Shown: piece after piece, positions 9,039-16,577 of the stretch | Numbering within the stretch: the stretch's first letter is position 1 | Layout: each line of letters starts with the position of its first letter | Assembly: GCF_022406875.1 (NCBI RefSeq) | Contig: NZ_CP023018.1 | Coordinates: 655,575-719,574, forward strand | Direction of reading: 5' to 3' | Source of the DNA: Ectothiorhodosinus mongolicus | GTDB lineage: Bacteria > Pseudomonadota > Gammaproteobacteria > Ectothiorhodospirales > Ectothiorhodospiraceae | DNA length: 64,000 nucleotides | The notes under the pieces: generated by a model | What the model was told of the DNA's origin: nothing | Database searches by the model: none | What the model saw: only the letters and a program-made list of their open reading frames with translations | Made by a program: the position numbers and the translations under genes

Positions 9039-10457
9039 TTACTCATGGCGGCCGTAGGTGTCGTCGAAGCGTTCAATGTCGTCTTCGCCGAGGTAGCTGC
9101 CGGATTGGACCTCGATCATCTCAAGCGGGATAGTGCCGGGATTTTCTAAGCGATGCATGGTCCCCAGCGGGATGTAAGTGGACTGGTTCTCACTGAGCAA
9201 AAAGCTTTCCTCGCCGCAGGTCACACGCGCCGTGCCCTTGACCACAATCCAATGCTCGGCGCGGTGGTGGTGGCGCTGCAAACTCAGGCTCGCGCCCGGT
9301 TTCACCGTGATGCGCTTGACCTTAAAACGCTGGCCCTCGTCGATGCAATCATACTCGCCCCAAGGGCGGGCGGCGTGGCGATGTTCGGTCGCCTGAGGGA
9401 TCTTGGCTTTTTCCAGATCGGCTACCACGGTCTTCACATCTTCGGCGTGCGATTGGGCCGCCACCAACACGGCGTCGGGCGTGTCGATGATCAGCAGATT
9501 CTCGGTACCCAGCGCCACAACCGGGCGATGCGGAGCATGGATGTAGGTGGATTTGGCCTGGTGCGCAGTGCCATGGCCAATGACGCGATTATCGTTGGCA
9601 TCAGCGCTGGCCAGATCCGCCACAGCGTTCCAGCTACCGACATCCGACCAGGCGCCGCTGAACGGTACCATGACAATGTTCGCGTGTTTTTCCAGCACCG
9701 CATAATCGATGGATTCCGAGCGACAGCCGGCAAAGGCGGCCTCATCCAAGTGCAGGAAATCGCCGTCGGCATGCTGAGCTTGAACGGCCTTGCTGACCGC
9801 TTCAAGGATGTCCGACGCGTGTTGTTCCAGCGCCTCAATCAAGGTCTTGGCCTTGACCAAGAAAATGCCCGCGTTCCAAAAGTAGCTGCCCTCAGCCAGA
9901 TAGCTCATCGCAGTCGCGGCATCGGGCTTTTCCACGAAGCGGATGACTGGTTTGGCCTTCTCTTCTGATGAGGGCTGGATTTGGATATAGCCATAGCCGG
10001 TGTGCGGCTGGCTGGGGGTGATGCCGAATGTGACGATCGCGCCTTGTTTGGCAGCTTCAGCGCCTTCGGTCACCGTCTGACAAAAGTGCGCGGCATCTGG
10101 GACATGATGATCGGCGGGCAGGAAGAGCAGGAGCTGCTCGGGGTCGGCATTCAAGGCTGCCGCCGCCATCGCCGCCGCCGTGTTGCGTCCCACCGGCTCA
10201 AGAATACTGCGCACTTTGGTACCGGCAGCCTCGGCACAATCGCGCACCAAAAACCGATGCTCACTGTTGGCGACAGTCCAGACGGTGCCGCCCGGCGCCA
10301 GGCCCGCGACTCGCTCGAATGTGGCCTGCAGCAGGCTTTTCCCGGCGATCAGCGGCACGAACTGCTTCGGCAGGCTCTGCCGGCTTAGCGGCCATAGCCT
10401 TGTGCCTGAACCTCCGCAAAGCACCACCGCTTGAATTTGTGCCACTTCCGACTGCAT
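9039..10457 (-). CDS. manC: Bifunctional mannose-1-phosphate guanylyltransferase/mannose-6-phosphate isomerase
   Basis: 472 aa, the usual length for type II PMI-GMP enzymes. The N-terminal nucleotidyltransferase domain starts with VVLCGGSGTRLWPLSRQ and has FVEKPDAATA near residue 170. The C-terminal cupin isomerase domain contains RPWGEYDCIDEG and the metal-binding LQRHHHRAEHWIVVKGTA. It produces GDP-mannose from mannose-1-phosphate, and with gmd forms the GDP-sugar branch. A GGGGTACGACCCC palindrome precedes the start, as in gmd. Confidence 0.96.
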   Translation of the reverse strand: MQSEVAQIQAVVLCGGSGTRLWPLSRQSLPKQFVPLIAGKSLLQATFERVAGLAPGGTVWTVANSEHRFLVRDCAEAAGTKVRSILEPVGRNTAAAMAAAALNADPEQLLLFLPADHHVPDAAHFCQTVTEGAEAAKQGAIVTFGITPSQPHTGYGYIQIQPSSEEKAKPVIRFVEKPDAATAMSYLAEGSYFWNAGIFLVKAKTLIEALEQHASDILEAVSKAVQAQHADGDFLHLDEAAFAGCRSESIDYAVLEKHANIVMVPFSGAWSDVGSWNAVADLASADANDNRVIGHGTAHQAKSTYIHAPHRPVVALGTENLLIIDTPDAVLVAAQSHAEDVKTVVADLEKAKIPQATEHRHAARPWGEYDCIDEGQRFKVKRITVKPGASLSLQRHHHRAEHWIVVKGTARVTCGEESFLLSENQSTYIPLGTMHRLENPGTIPLEMIEVQSGSYLGEDDIERFDDTYGRHE

Positions 10458-10479
10458 GAATCATTGCCTTTTTACTGAT

Positions 10480-10531
10480 GGGGTACGACCCCGAGTAGAA
10501 TCACACCCCGATTTTACCTGGGGTCGACCCC
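10480..10531. promoter_or_regulatory. Two GGGGT-ACCCC palindromes between manC and galE
   Basis: GGGGTACGACCCC at 10480-10492 matches the element before gmd. A perfect palindrome GGGGTCGACCCC at 10520-10531 overlaps the 3' end of galE and supplies its last codons (GVDPR). One may serve manC; the other may be a REP-like copy. Confidence 0.4.
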
Positions 10532-11533
10532 CATTTTTTGGTTTTGCTGGAAATGCCAAGTGCTCGCGCACATATCCTCAAGCGTACGCTGCGCCGTCCA
10601 GCCCAGTAAGGCACGCGCCTTATCGGCCTGAGCAAAGCAGCTAGCCACATCCCCAGGTCGCCGCGCTGCTATTTTATAGGAAATCGACTGACCTGAAGCC
10701 GCTTTGAAGGCGGCAATCATTTGTAAAACGCTAAAACCCTGACCTGTGCCCAGATTAATCGCATGCCAACCGCGCTCCTGAGCTAAAAATTGTAAAGCGG
10801 CCTGATGCCCCGCCGCTAAATCCATGACATGGATGTAATCGCGCACGCCGGTGCCATCGACCGTGTCGTAGTCACCGCCAAAGACCTGCAGCTCAGGCAG
10901 CTGGCCGGCCGCCACTCGAGCGATGAACGGCATAAGATTGTTCGGCGTGTCATTGGGATCCTCGCCGATCAAGCCGCTGGGATGAGCGCCCACCGGGTTG
11001 AAATATCGCAGGCAAGCAATGCGCCACTGTGGATCGCTGAAGCTCAGATCCTTCAGCATCTCCTCAATGTGCAGCTTGCTGCGCCCGTAGGGGTTGGTCG
11101 CGCTGGTCGGATGCGCCTCGTCTAGCGGCAGGTATTGCGGCTCGCCATACACCGTGGCGCTGCTGCTGAACACTAGGGTTTGGGTGACCGCAGCGGCCTG
11201 CATCGCCTTGAGCAGGCTGATGGTGCCGGTGACGTTATTGTCGTAGTAGTCGACCGGCTTGGCCACAGACTCGCCCACGGCCTTGAGGCCCGCGAAGTGC
11301 ACGACCGCCTCGATGGCGTGGTGCTTTAACGTGTGAGTCAGCTGCTCGGTGTCGCGCACATCGGTCTCGATAAACACGATCGGTTTCTGCGCGATCGACT
11401 CGAGACGATCTTTGACCTCGACTTTGGCGTTCACCAGATTGTCGACGATCACCAGCTCATGACCGCCAGCCAGCAGCACGGCCGCCGTGTGCGAGCCGAT
11501 GTAACCCAAACCGCCAGTCAGCAAAATCTTCAT
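10514..11533 (-). CDS. galE: UDP-glucose 4-epimerase
   Basis: 339 aa extended SDR interconverting UDP-Glc and UDP-Gal. The NAD motif TGGLGYIGSHTAAVLL is at the N-terminus. SSSATVYGEP is near 125, and the catalytic Tyr-x3-Lys is in NPYGRSKLHIEEML near 150. Family blocks RYFNPVGAHPSGLIGEDP and GDYDTVDGTGVRDYIHVMDLA are intact. The last residues are encoded by a GGGGTCGACCCC palindrome. It is the first nucleotide-sugar gene of the - strand block, downstream of the DUF218 gene. Confidence 0.95.
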   Translation of the reverse strand: MKILLTGGLGYIGSHTAAVLLAGGHELVIVDNLVNAKVEVKDRLESIAQKPIVFIETDVRDTEQLTHTLKHHAIEAVVHFAGLKAVGESVAKPVDYYDNNVTGTISLLKAMQAAAVTQTLVFSSSATVYGEPQYLPLDEAHPTSATNPYGRSKLHIEEMLKDLSFSDPQWRIACLRYFNPVGAHPSGLIGEDPNDTPNNLMPFIARVAAGQLPELQVFGGDYDTVDGTGVRDYIHVMDLAAGHQAALQFLAQERGWHAINLGTGQGFSVLQMIAAFKAASGQSISYKIAARRPGDVASCFAQADKARALLGWTAQRTLEDMCASTWHFQQNQKMGVDPR

Positions 11534-11537
11534 AATT

Positions 11538-11620
11538 GGGGACAGATTTATTTTTCCACTTATTGGGGACAGATTTATTTTTCAACCACATCCACTCTAC
11601 CAGAAAATAAATCCGTCCCC
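11538..11620. repeat. GGGGACAGATTTATTTT element
   Basis: Direct copies at 11538-11554 and 11565-11581 and an inverted copy at 11604-11620. The inverted copy lies inside the 3' end of the DUF218 gene and the direct copies upstream of galE, so the inter-gene DNA is entirely repeat. Confidence 0.9.
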
Positions 11621-12387
11621 ATTTCGAGATGGTCGAGGCGCCAAGCCAGCAGGCCGAGGGACTCATAGATGGCCCGCTCGGTCTTCTTCAGGTGCTGCGC
11701 AGAGGGCACCCAATAATGCAGCGGGTTGGCATAAGTCCGCCCGGTCAAGAAATGCGCCGGCGCCGGCACGGGTTCAAGCCCGACCGCCTGAAAATGCCGA
11801 ACCGCACGCGGCATATGCGATGCTGATGTCACCAGGAAAAACCGCCGCCCATCGAGCAACTCCGGCAGATGCGCGCGCACTGCATAGGCCTCCTGCGCGG
11901 TATCCACCGGCGTTCCCAACACCCAAAGCCGCGGCACTAAAACCCCAAGCTCTTGCAAAGCCAACTCGTAGCCCCGCGCACTGCCCTGATCCGCATGCCG
12001 ACTGCCGCCAGAAACCACCAGCTGCGCCTCGGGAAAAGCCGCGAACAAGCGCAGACCCTCGGTCAAACGCTGGCTTGATGACTCGCCCAGCCGGGTCGTC
12101 GCCGGCCACGCCGCCTCGGGATCCCAACCCCCGCCGAGCACCACAATCGCCGCCACCTCAGCACCCGCAAAATCGGCCATAGCGACGGGCGAATAGCGAT
12201 GCTCCAGCGGCGCCAACAAGCGATCCGCCACAGGCGCCCAAGCGGCCAGCAGCGGCAAAACCAGCGCCATCGCCAGCGCATATCGCGCCAGCCGGCGCCG
12301 CCCCACAAACCACAGCAGCAACCCCACCGCAGCCAACGCAAGCGCGGCCGGCAAAGGCATAGCCAAAGCAGCAACCAAACTCTTCAT
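11575..12387 (-). CDS. YdcF/ElyC-like DUF218 membrane protein
   Basis: 270 aa. Two N-terminal hydrophobic segments (about residues 5-27 and 33-52) precede a periplasmic DUF218 domain with AAIVVLGGGWDP, LVVSGGSRHAD, DTAQEAYAVRAHL and FLVTSASHMPRAVRHFQAVGLEPVPAP, the typical blocks of the ElyC/SanA/YdcF family linked to envelope or undecaprenyl-phosphate metabolism. The family length ends around HLEMG; the last ~15 residues are encoded by a dispersed repeat, as for the WbpM-like gene. Confidence 0.85.
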   Translation of the reverse strand: MKSLVAALAMPLPAALALAAVGLLLWFVGRRRLARYALAMALVLPLLAAWAPVADRLLAPLEHRYSPVAMADFAGAEVAAIVVLGGGWDPEAAWPATTRLGESSSQRLTEGLRLFAAFPEAQLVVSGGSRHADQGSARGYELALQELGVLVPRLWVLGTPVDTAQEAYAVRAHLPELLDGRRFFLVTSASHMPRAVRHFQAVGLEPVPAPAHFLTGRTYANPLHYWVPSAQHLKKTERAIYESLGLLAWRLDHLEMGTDLFSGRVDVVEK

Positions 12388-12392
12388 TAATT

Positions 12393-12448
12393 GGGGACAG
12401 ATTTATTTTTCAACGCCGCCCACTTTAGCAGAAAATAAATCCGTCCCC
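12393..12448. repeat. GGGGACAGATTTATTTT inverted pair
   Basis: Direct arm 12393-12409 and inverted arm 12432-12448 around a short centre, just upstream of the DUF218 gene and just downstream of a toxin gene. Confidence 0.9.
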
Positions 12449-12451
12449 TTT

Positions 12452-12796
12452 TCAGCCGCCACCCAACAGGCGACGAGCAAGCACGGTTTGCATGTGACGG
12501 CGCCCGTCCGCAATCAGGTAAATGATGACTTTGGTGTCAGCGACACGACAAATCACGCGGTAAGGTTTGAAGAAGCTCTGCCGGTAGTCTTTGATACCAA
12601 GGCCGACCAGCTCCTTCGGATAGCTACCGCGTTCGGGAAATTCCGACAGGCTTTCCACAACATCTATTAGCGCATCTAGCACATCGTTGGCGCTGACCAC
12701 GCAGTCGAATTCGCAGATGCAGTCGTAGATGGCCTCTAAGTCTTGCTCTGCACCCTCGGTGAGTAATACTTCAAACTTGGCAGATTGGCCTGCCAT
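12452..12796 (-). CDS. RelE/ParE-superfamily toxin
   Basis: 114 aa. The fold signature is visible: FEVLLTEGAEQDLEAIYDCI at the N-terminus, SLSEFPERGSYPKELVGLGIKDYRQSFFKPYRVICRV in the core, and VIIYLIADGRRHMQTVLARRLL at the end. Proteins of this family cleave ribosome-bound mRNA or inhibit gyrase. It lies 5 bp downstream of a Phd/YefM-type antitoxin gene, the normal order, so this is toxin-antitoxin module 1 of the window. Confidence 0.85.
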   Translation of the reverse strand: MAGQSAKFEVLLTEGAEQDLEAIYDCICEFDCVVSANDVLDALIDVVESLSEFPERGSYPKELVGLGIKDYRQSFFKPYRVICRVADTKVIIYLIADGRRHMQTVLARRLLGGG

Positions 12797-12801
12797 GAGA
12801 A

Positions 12802-13071
12802 TTAGCTTCGTTTGGCGCGCAGGCGGGCAACAACGTCGGCCGCAGGCTTAACCTTGCCTGCCGCCACTTCCTGATTACCCAGCGCAAGGATTTTTAACAT
12901 CGCCAGTGTTTCTTGTGTCTCTTCGAACGAGGCGACATCCTGAAGGACAGCCTTGACTTCGCCATTTTGCGTGATGACCAGCGGCTCGCGCTGCTCCGCG
13001 AGATGCGACAGAACTTCCGCGGCATTGACTTTAAGGTAACTTATGGGTTTGACTTGTGATGAGTAGCGCAT
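12802..13071 (-). CDS. Phd/YefM-family antitoxin
   Basis: 89 aa. Sequence pattern PISYLKVNAAEVLSHLAEQREPLVITQNGEVKAVLQDVASFEE is the Phd/YefM DNA-binding domain. The C-terminal tail would neutralise the adjacent ParE-like toxin. It is first in the two-gene operon, with autoregulation expected. The 140 bp upstream hold A+T-rich promoter-like sequence and one dispersed repeat at 13177-13193. Confidence 0.85.
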   Translation of the reverse strand: MRYSSQVKPISYLKVNAAEVLSHLAEQREPLVITQNGEVKAVLQDVASFEETQETLAMLKILALGNQEVAAGKVKPAADVVARLRAKRS

Positions 13072-13176
13072 GACCGTGCTCCAGACTTGAGTAGGTCTTA
13101 ATTTAGTCTTTTTATGGTCTTTCTACAAGATGGGCAACTCATTCTTTACCGTCTCTGCGACGATTTCGCGGGAGGA

Positions 13177-13193
13177 AAAATAAATCCGTCCCC
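13177..13193. repeat. AAAATAAATCCGTCCCC repeat
   Basis: Single inverted-orientation copy just downstream of the VapC gene stop. Confidence 0.85.
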
Positions 13194-13208
13194 TTTTTGG
13201 CCAAGCCG

Positions 13209-13649
13209 TTAAAAACGAGCCACCTTAAAGCCTATGCTCGTTGCGGCATTGGCCATCACTGCGTCGGCAGTGGCCAGTTCAGTCACACCAACGTGTGAGG
13301 CAATGGTTAAATGCAGCGCATCCAGTGTGCGCAACGGATGCTCGGGGTAGCGCGTGATCAGACGAGCTGTTTCATCAAAGCGCGAATCGTCGATGCGATA
13401 GCGTTGTAACCAGCCGCGATCAATGTCCTCGAGAAACGCTGAAAACAGAACGGACTCCAATTCAGCCGTCAGCTCCCCCATGCGCTGGCGCCGCCTGAGC
13501 AACGAGCGCATTTCCGTCACCGTCAGGCTGCTGATCACCGCCACATCCAGCGTCTGAAGATAGTCCACAAAGGCGTCTGAGCCAGACTCGTTGAGATACC
13601 ACTTGGCCAGCGCACTGGTATCGATATACACGCGACGCTCAGCGCTCAT
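13209..13649 (-). CDS. VapC-like PIN-domain toxin
   Basis: 146 aa PIN-domain ribonuclease. The first acidic residue is in VYIDTSALAKWYLNE, the second in SSLTVTEMRSLLRR, and the third and fourth in LRTLDALHLTIA and ELATADAVM; together they form the metal-binding acidic cluster. It lies 5 bp downstream of a Phd-type antitoxin (module 2). Length and order fit a complete, probably active module. Confidence 0.85.
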   Translation of the reverse strand: MSAERRVYIDTSALAKWYLNESGSDAFVDYLQTLDVAVISSLTVTEMRSLLRRRQRMGELTAELESVLFSAFLEDIDRGWLQRYRIDDSRFDETARLITRYPEHPLRTLDALHLTIASHVGVTELATADAVMANAATSIGFKVARF

Positions 13650-13654
13650 CGCAC

Positions 13655-13882
13655 TCAGCGCTCGTCTCGTTCCGCACGAATCAGTTCCGCCGAAGGGGTC
13701 TGCAACCGCGCCATCCGCAGGCGCAGATCGGCATGGTCGGGGAATTGACGGTGCGCCGCCATCGGCAAAATTCGGGCAATGGGTTGGCCACGACGACTGA
13801 TCACCAATTCGCCTTCTTCGGCCACCAACTCATCTAAGCGACCAATGTTGGCGCGCATCTCACGGATATTCAGCTCTTTCAT
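13655..13882 (-). CDS. Phd-like antitoxin
   Basis: 75 aa from the Met at 13882 (MKELNIREMRANIGRLDELV). A longer frame to 13966 runs through the promoter and is rejected. ELVISRRGQPIARILPM is the Phd/YefM core; the charged C-terminus (LIRAERDER) is the likely toxin-binding tail. A long palindrome lies just upstream. The first part of this gene and its promoter are duplicated at 44998-45178. Confidence 0.85.
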   Translation of the reverse strand: MKELNIREMRANIGRLDELVAEEGELVISRRGQPIARILPMAAHRQFPDHADLRLRMARLQTPSAELIRAERDER

Positions 13883-13898
13883 GGGGCTCTCTGTGTAT

Positions 13899-13927
13899 TG
13901 TGCTGCAAATGAGAAATTTGTAGCACA
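13899..13927 (-). promoter_or_regulatory. Palindromic operator of the Phd/VapC module
   Basis: TGTGCTGCAAAT, 5 bp spacer, ATTTGTAGCACA: 11 of 12 positions pair. It sits 17 bp before the antitoxin start, where these complexes usually bind to repress their own operon. The palindrome is also kept in the duplicate at 45097-45124. Confidence 0.6.
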
Positions 13928-14041
13928 TCTACCTGTGGCCGTCAAAGCGATACAACACGGATTCACGCCGTTTTCAGCCGATCACATCGGTAATCCTCAA
14001 AGGCATGTTTGCTGACACTGGGGGCAGGCCTGTTAGGGCAA

Positions 14042-14083
14042 AAAATAAATCTGCCCCCTTTCACCGAAAATAAATCTGTCCCC
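14042..14083. repeat. Two AAAATAAATCTGTCCCC copies
   Basis: Tandem copies at 14042-14058 (CTGCCCCC variant) and 14067-14083, downstream of the sugar transferase gene. Confidence 0.85.
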
Positions 14084-14097
14084 GTTTAAACTCCGTT

Positions 14098-14649
14098 TTA
14101 ACTCCGCACGCGATCACCGGCCCCTTTGCCAAGAACCGTCATAAAAATAAACCGGAAATAATCCCAAAGGCCCAAGGAAGACAGCATCTCGGCATCGGTC
14201 TTCGCCAAGAGCGCCGGCGTCGACATGTCAATGCCCTGCACTTGCGCCAAGCCAGTAATCCCCGGCCGCGCGGAAAACACACCCAACGCGGCACGCTCGG
14301 CAATCAGCTCTGCTTGATTGAACAAGCACGGGCGCGGGCCCACCAGGCTCATCTCGCCGCGCAGCACATTCCAAAGCTGCGGCAACTCATCCAACTTCGT
14401 GCGCCGCAAAAAACGCCCAAAGGGCGTAACGGCCGAGGCATCCGCCAAATGCGTGGCCACCGACGCGGTATCCGGGCGCATGGTACGAAACTTCACCAGG
14501 ACAAAGGGCTGTTGATGCTGCCCCACCCGCTCCTGCAAAAACAACGGCGATCGGTTATCAAACCACCCAATCACCCACAGCAGCAGCAATACTGGTGATA
14601 ACACCACCAGACCGAAAAAAGCAAAACACAAATCAAATAGGCGTGTCAT
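14098..14649 (-). CDS. PglC-type initiating sugar-phosphate transferase
   Basis: 183 aa bacterial sugar transferase (small monotopic phosphoglycosyl transferase). It has one N-terminal hydrophobic re-entrant helix (LCFAFFGLVVLSPVLLLLWV), then RSPLFLQERVGQ, KFRTM and the catalytic block RTKLDELPQLWNVLRGEMSLVGPRP. It transfers a sugar phosphate to undecaprenyl phosphate and starts the repeat unit. The short form without extra N-terminal membrane helices is typical for enzymes that use WbpM/PglF-derived amino sugars, consistent with the WbpM-like gene in the same block. Confidence 0.9.
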   Translation of the reverse strand: MTRLFDLCFAFFGLVVLSPVLLLLWVIGWFDNRSPLFLQERVGQHQQPFVLVKFRTMRPDTASVATHLADASAVTPFGRFLRRTKLDELPQLWNVLRGEMSLVGPRPCLFNQAELIAERAALGVFSARPGITGLAQVQGIDMSTPALLAKTDAEMLSSLGLWDYFRFIFMTVLGKGAGDRVRS

Positions 14650-14657
14650 GGATCTAG

Positions 14658-14706
14658 CCCGCTTCGCGGTGGATCGCCGCGCGACTCCGTCGCTCGCGAT
14701 GAAGTG
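14658..14706. repeat. Palindromic repeat, TCATTGCGAGG...GTGGCAATCC family
   Basis: GCTTCGCGGTGGATCGCC ... GTCGCTCGCGATGAAG resembles the second repeat family of the window, which also occurs at 16476-16560, 31472-31507, 32181-32259 and inside rfbB. Confidence 0.6.
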
Positions 14707-14739
14707 TTTTTTGCATATGCTACCGCCATCAACAACAGG

Positions 14740-15132
14740 CTAGCGCGTGCCGATTGGATCGAGGCATCGAACACCCGATGAAAGAATCGCCTCATCGTGC
14801 GTGACCAGAATCAAGCCCTCGGCTTGCGCTTGGGCAATCAACATGCGATCAAACGGGTCTTTGTGCGCCAAAGGCAACCGTCCCGCTTGCTCTGCATGAA
14901 AGGAAGACATCGAAAGCGCCGCAAACCCCGACTGCTCAATCAAATCCAGAAGATCATCCGGCGCTTCCAACTTACCCAAGCTTTGCTTGATCGCAATCTC
15001 CCAAACGCTCGCCGCGCTGACGAACACCTCGTTTCTTGCATCCTTCAGCAGAACAACAATCGAGTCTTTGAAACGATCACTACCCTGAAGCCACCACAAC
15101 ACCACATGGGTATCGAGCAAAAGCCGCTTCAT
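14740..15132 (-). CDS. VapC-like PIN-domain toxin
   Basis: 130 aa. LLLDTHVVLWWLQGSD carries the first PIN aspartate, VSAASVWEIAIKQSLGKLEAP the second acidic residue, and HKDPFDRMLIAQAQAEGLILVTHDEAI the last two. This DTH...W / HxDPFDR pattern is the common PIN subfamily of VapC toxins. It overlaps its antitoxin by 4 bp (module 3). Confidence 0.9.
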   Translation of the reverse strand: MKRLLLDTHVVLWWLQGSDRFKDSIVVLLKDARNEVFVSAASVWEIAIKQSLGKLEAPDDLLDLIEQSGFAALSMSSFHAEQAGRLPLAHKDPFDRMLIAQAQAEGLILVTHDEAILSSGVRCLDPIGTR

Positions 15133-15362
15133 TCAGCCATCCCAAACAGTTTGGCGATTTCAGCATCCGCCGCATCAAAGTCGTCGTGAATCACGATCTT
15201 TCCTTTTGCCAAACCCATCACGCGTTCCGTGGCGCCCTCTTTGTGCGGTACCAAATCCAAATACGGCTTGCCCGCTTTGGCGATCACAACGGACTCGCCT
15301 TGCCATGCCAGCTCGCCGAGCTTCGAAAGCTGGGACTTGGCTTCATGCATATTCACCTTCAT
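15129..15362 (-). CDS. Phd/YefM-family antitoxin paired with VapC
   Basis: 77 aa, MKVNMHEAKSQLSKLGELAW at the start and ESVVIAKAGKPYLDLVPH in the core, a standard antitoxin of the Phd/YefM fold that accompanies PIN toxins. The 4 bp overlap with vapC implies coupled translation. A clear palindrome lies upstream. Confidence 0.9.
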   Translation of the reverse strand: MKVNMHEAKSQLSKLGELAWQGESVVIAKAGKPYLDLVPHKEGATERVMGLAKGKIVIHDDFDAADAEIAKLFGMAE

Positions 15363-15379
15363 CTCTTTCTCCGAAAAAA

Positions 15380-15407
15380 CTAGCCAGACTTAGCTAAGTT
15401 TGGCTAG
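15380..15407 (-). promoter_or_regulatory. Palindromic operator of the VapC module
   Basis: CTAGCCA-gac-TTAGCTAA-gtt-TGGCTAG: two nested perfect inverted repeats just before the antitoxin start, a likely autoregulatory site. Confidence 0.6.
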
Positions 15408-15464
15408 AAATTGGATATTTTTCAATGGCTGCGGCCAAGGGTAGCAAGGCGGCGGGACGTGGCA

Positions 15465-15731
15465 ATCCATAACCCAAGTTCTGCGCCAGTGGCACAGGGC
15501 GAAAATCGCCCCATAACGGCACTGAATACTCCGCCTTGCGACGGCCGGGAAGCACCGAAGCAATCAGCCGAACCGCCTCGGGAATCCTACCTGCCAGGCC
15601 AGCGCCGTTCCAAATGAGATGAAAGAGCCAGGCTGCAGATGCTGCGCGACCACAAAGCCATGGACTTTGGTGCCACTCACGGTGGGATGAAGCAGATAAC
15701 AACCGCGCTTGAGCCGAACCAATTCACCGGA
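15465..15731 (-). pseudogene. AbiEi-like antitoxin gene fragment (duplicate)
   Basis: About 265 bp closely matching 17206-17471 inside the intact AbiEi-like gene. The counterpart of the central block HGFVVAQHLQPGSF...PEAVRLMASVVPGRRKAEYS is split over frames, and both ends are missing. It is a decayed partial duplicate, probably left by recombination between copies. No function is expected. Confidence 0.75.
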
Positions 15732-15866
15732 ATCTGTTATCTCGGAACTGGACGAGAACCAAAGTGGCTTAAGGCCAATTTCGGGTCACCCGGGCGCCAA
15801 GTGGCTGTCCGGCCACGGCTTGCTGTGGCGAACATCATTGATTTGGTATGGCTTTCCCGCTAAGAT

Positions 15867-15883
15867 GTACGTGATTTCCGTAC
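15867..15883 (+). promoter_or_regulatory. Candidate YefM-YoeB operator
   Basis: Perfect inverted repeat GTACG-tgatttc-CGTAC, 16 bp upstream of the yefM-like ATG. YefM/YoeB complexes are known to bind TGTACA-like palindromes, and TGTAC is present on one arm. A GAGGTAAG ribosome-binding site follows. Confidence 0.55.
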
Positions 15884-15899
15884 GTTTGAGGTAAGCCAT

Positions 15900-16172
15900 A
15901 TGGACTCTGTGAGTGTAAACCGGTTCAGAGATAAGCTAAAATCCTATGTAGAACAGGCAGTTAACAATCATACCCCGCTGAAAGTAACTCGGCGCTCCGG
16001 CGAAGCGTTCGTGGTGATGAGCGCCGACGACTGGGAGCGCGAGCAAGAAACTCTGTATGTGCTTCAGAATAGCAGTCTGATGCGTCAATTGGCAGAGTCT
16101 GCCACAACCCATATCCAGGGCGCCGGATATATCCCCAAGGAAGAGGAAATCAATGAGATCACTCGTCTTTGA
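15900..16172 (+). CDS. yefM: YefM-like antitoxin
   Basis: 90 aa. VNRFRDKLKSYVEQAVNNHTPLKVTRRSGEAFVVMSADDWE is the YefM signature, followed by the YoeB-binding tail (QETLYVLQNSSLMRQLAES). It is one of very few + strand genes here, overlaps yoeB by 20 bp and has its own operator-like palindrome. Module 4 appears intact. Confidence 0.9.
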   Translation: MDSVSVNRFRDKLKSYVEQAVNNHTPLKVTRRSGEAFVVMSADDWEREQETLYVLQNSSLMRQLAESATTHIQGAGYIPKEEEINEITRL

Positions 16173-16425
16173 AGGCAGCACTTGGGCTACGTATGAGCAG
16201 CTTCGTGAAAAGGACAAGAAGCTGCACAAAGCACTGTGCAAGCTGCTGAAAGAAATGCTCCGCGCCAACCCCGCAACAGGACTTGGGAAACCCGAGCAAC
16301 TAAAGCATAGCCTTTCAGGCTTTTGGTCCCGGCGAATATCCCAACAGGACCGTGTGATTTATAAGTTTGACGATCACTATGTCTATATTTTTGCCATTGG
16401 GGGCCATTACGATCAAAGGCCATAA
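16153..16425 (+). CDS. yoeB: YoeB/Txe-family mRNA interferase
   Basis: 90 aa. RANPATGLGKPEQLKHSLSGFWSRRISQQDRVIYKFDD ends in VYIFAIGGHY, matching YoeB: the Glu/Arg/His catalytic set falls in KPEQLK, SRRISQQDR and GGHY. It cleaves mRNA at the ribosomal A site. The start lies inside the end of yefM (20 bp overlap), so translation is coupled. Confidence 0.92.
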   Translation: MRSLVFEGSTWATYEQLREKDKKLHKALCKLLKEMLRANPATGLGKPEQLKHSLSGFWSRRISQQDRVIYKFDDHYVYIFAIGGHYDQRP

Positions 16426-16475
16426 CGTCCGCATCAGCCGCTTGGTGGGAGCGCAATAAGCCTTCAGCCGCAAGC

Positions 16476-16560
16476 GAAGCGTGGCGGGACTCGGCAATCC
16501 ATTTCCTTAACCGTCATTGCGGGGAGGCGTAGCCGACGTGGCAATCCATTCCTTTACCGT
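16476..16560. repeat. Two copies of the palindromic GTCATTGCGRGG...GTGGCAATCC repeat
   Basis: Copies around 16476-16502 and 16514-16552, with TGGCAATCCATT repeated. The 150 bp between yoeB and the AbiEii remnant hold nothing else recognisable. Confidence 0.7.
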
Positions 16561-16577
16561 CACTGCAATCACTGAGT

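Noticed and set aside
9153-9968. 271-codon + strand frame opposite manC
   Set aside because: Shadow of manC; no family resemblance.
13883-13966. N-terminal extension of the Phd antitoxin
   Set aside because: It runs through a palindromic operator; the Met at 13882 gives the normal family start.
4787-14083. CRISPR-like array from regularly recurring GGGGACAGATTTATTTT
   Set aside because: Spacing is irregular, copies lie between genes and in both orientations; they are dispersed hairpin repeats.
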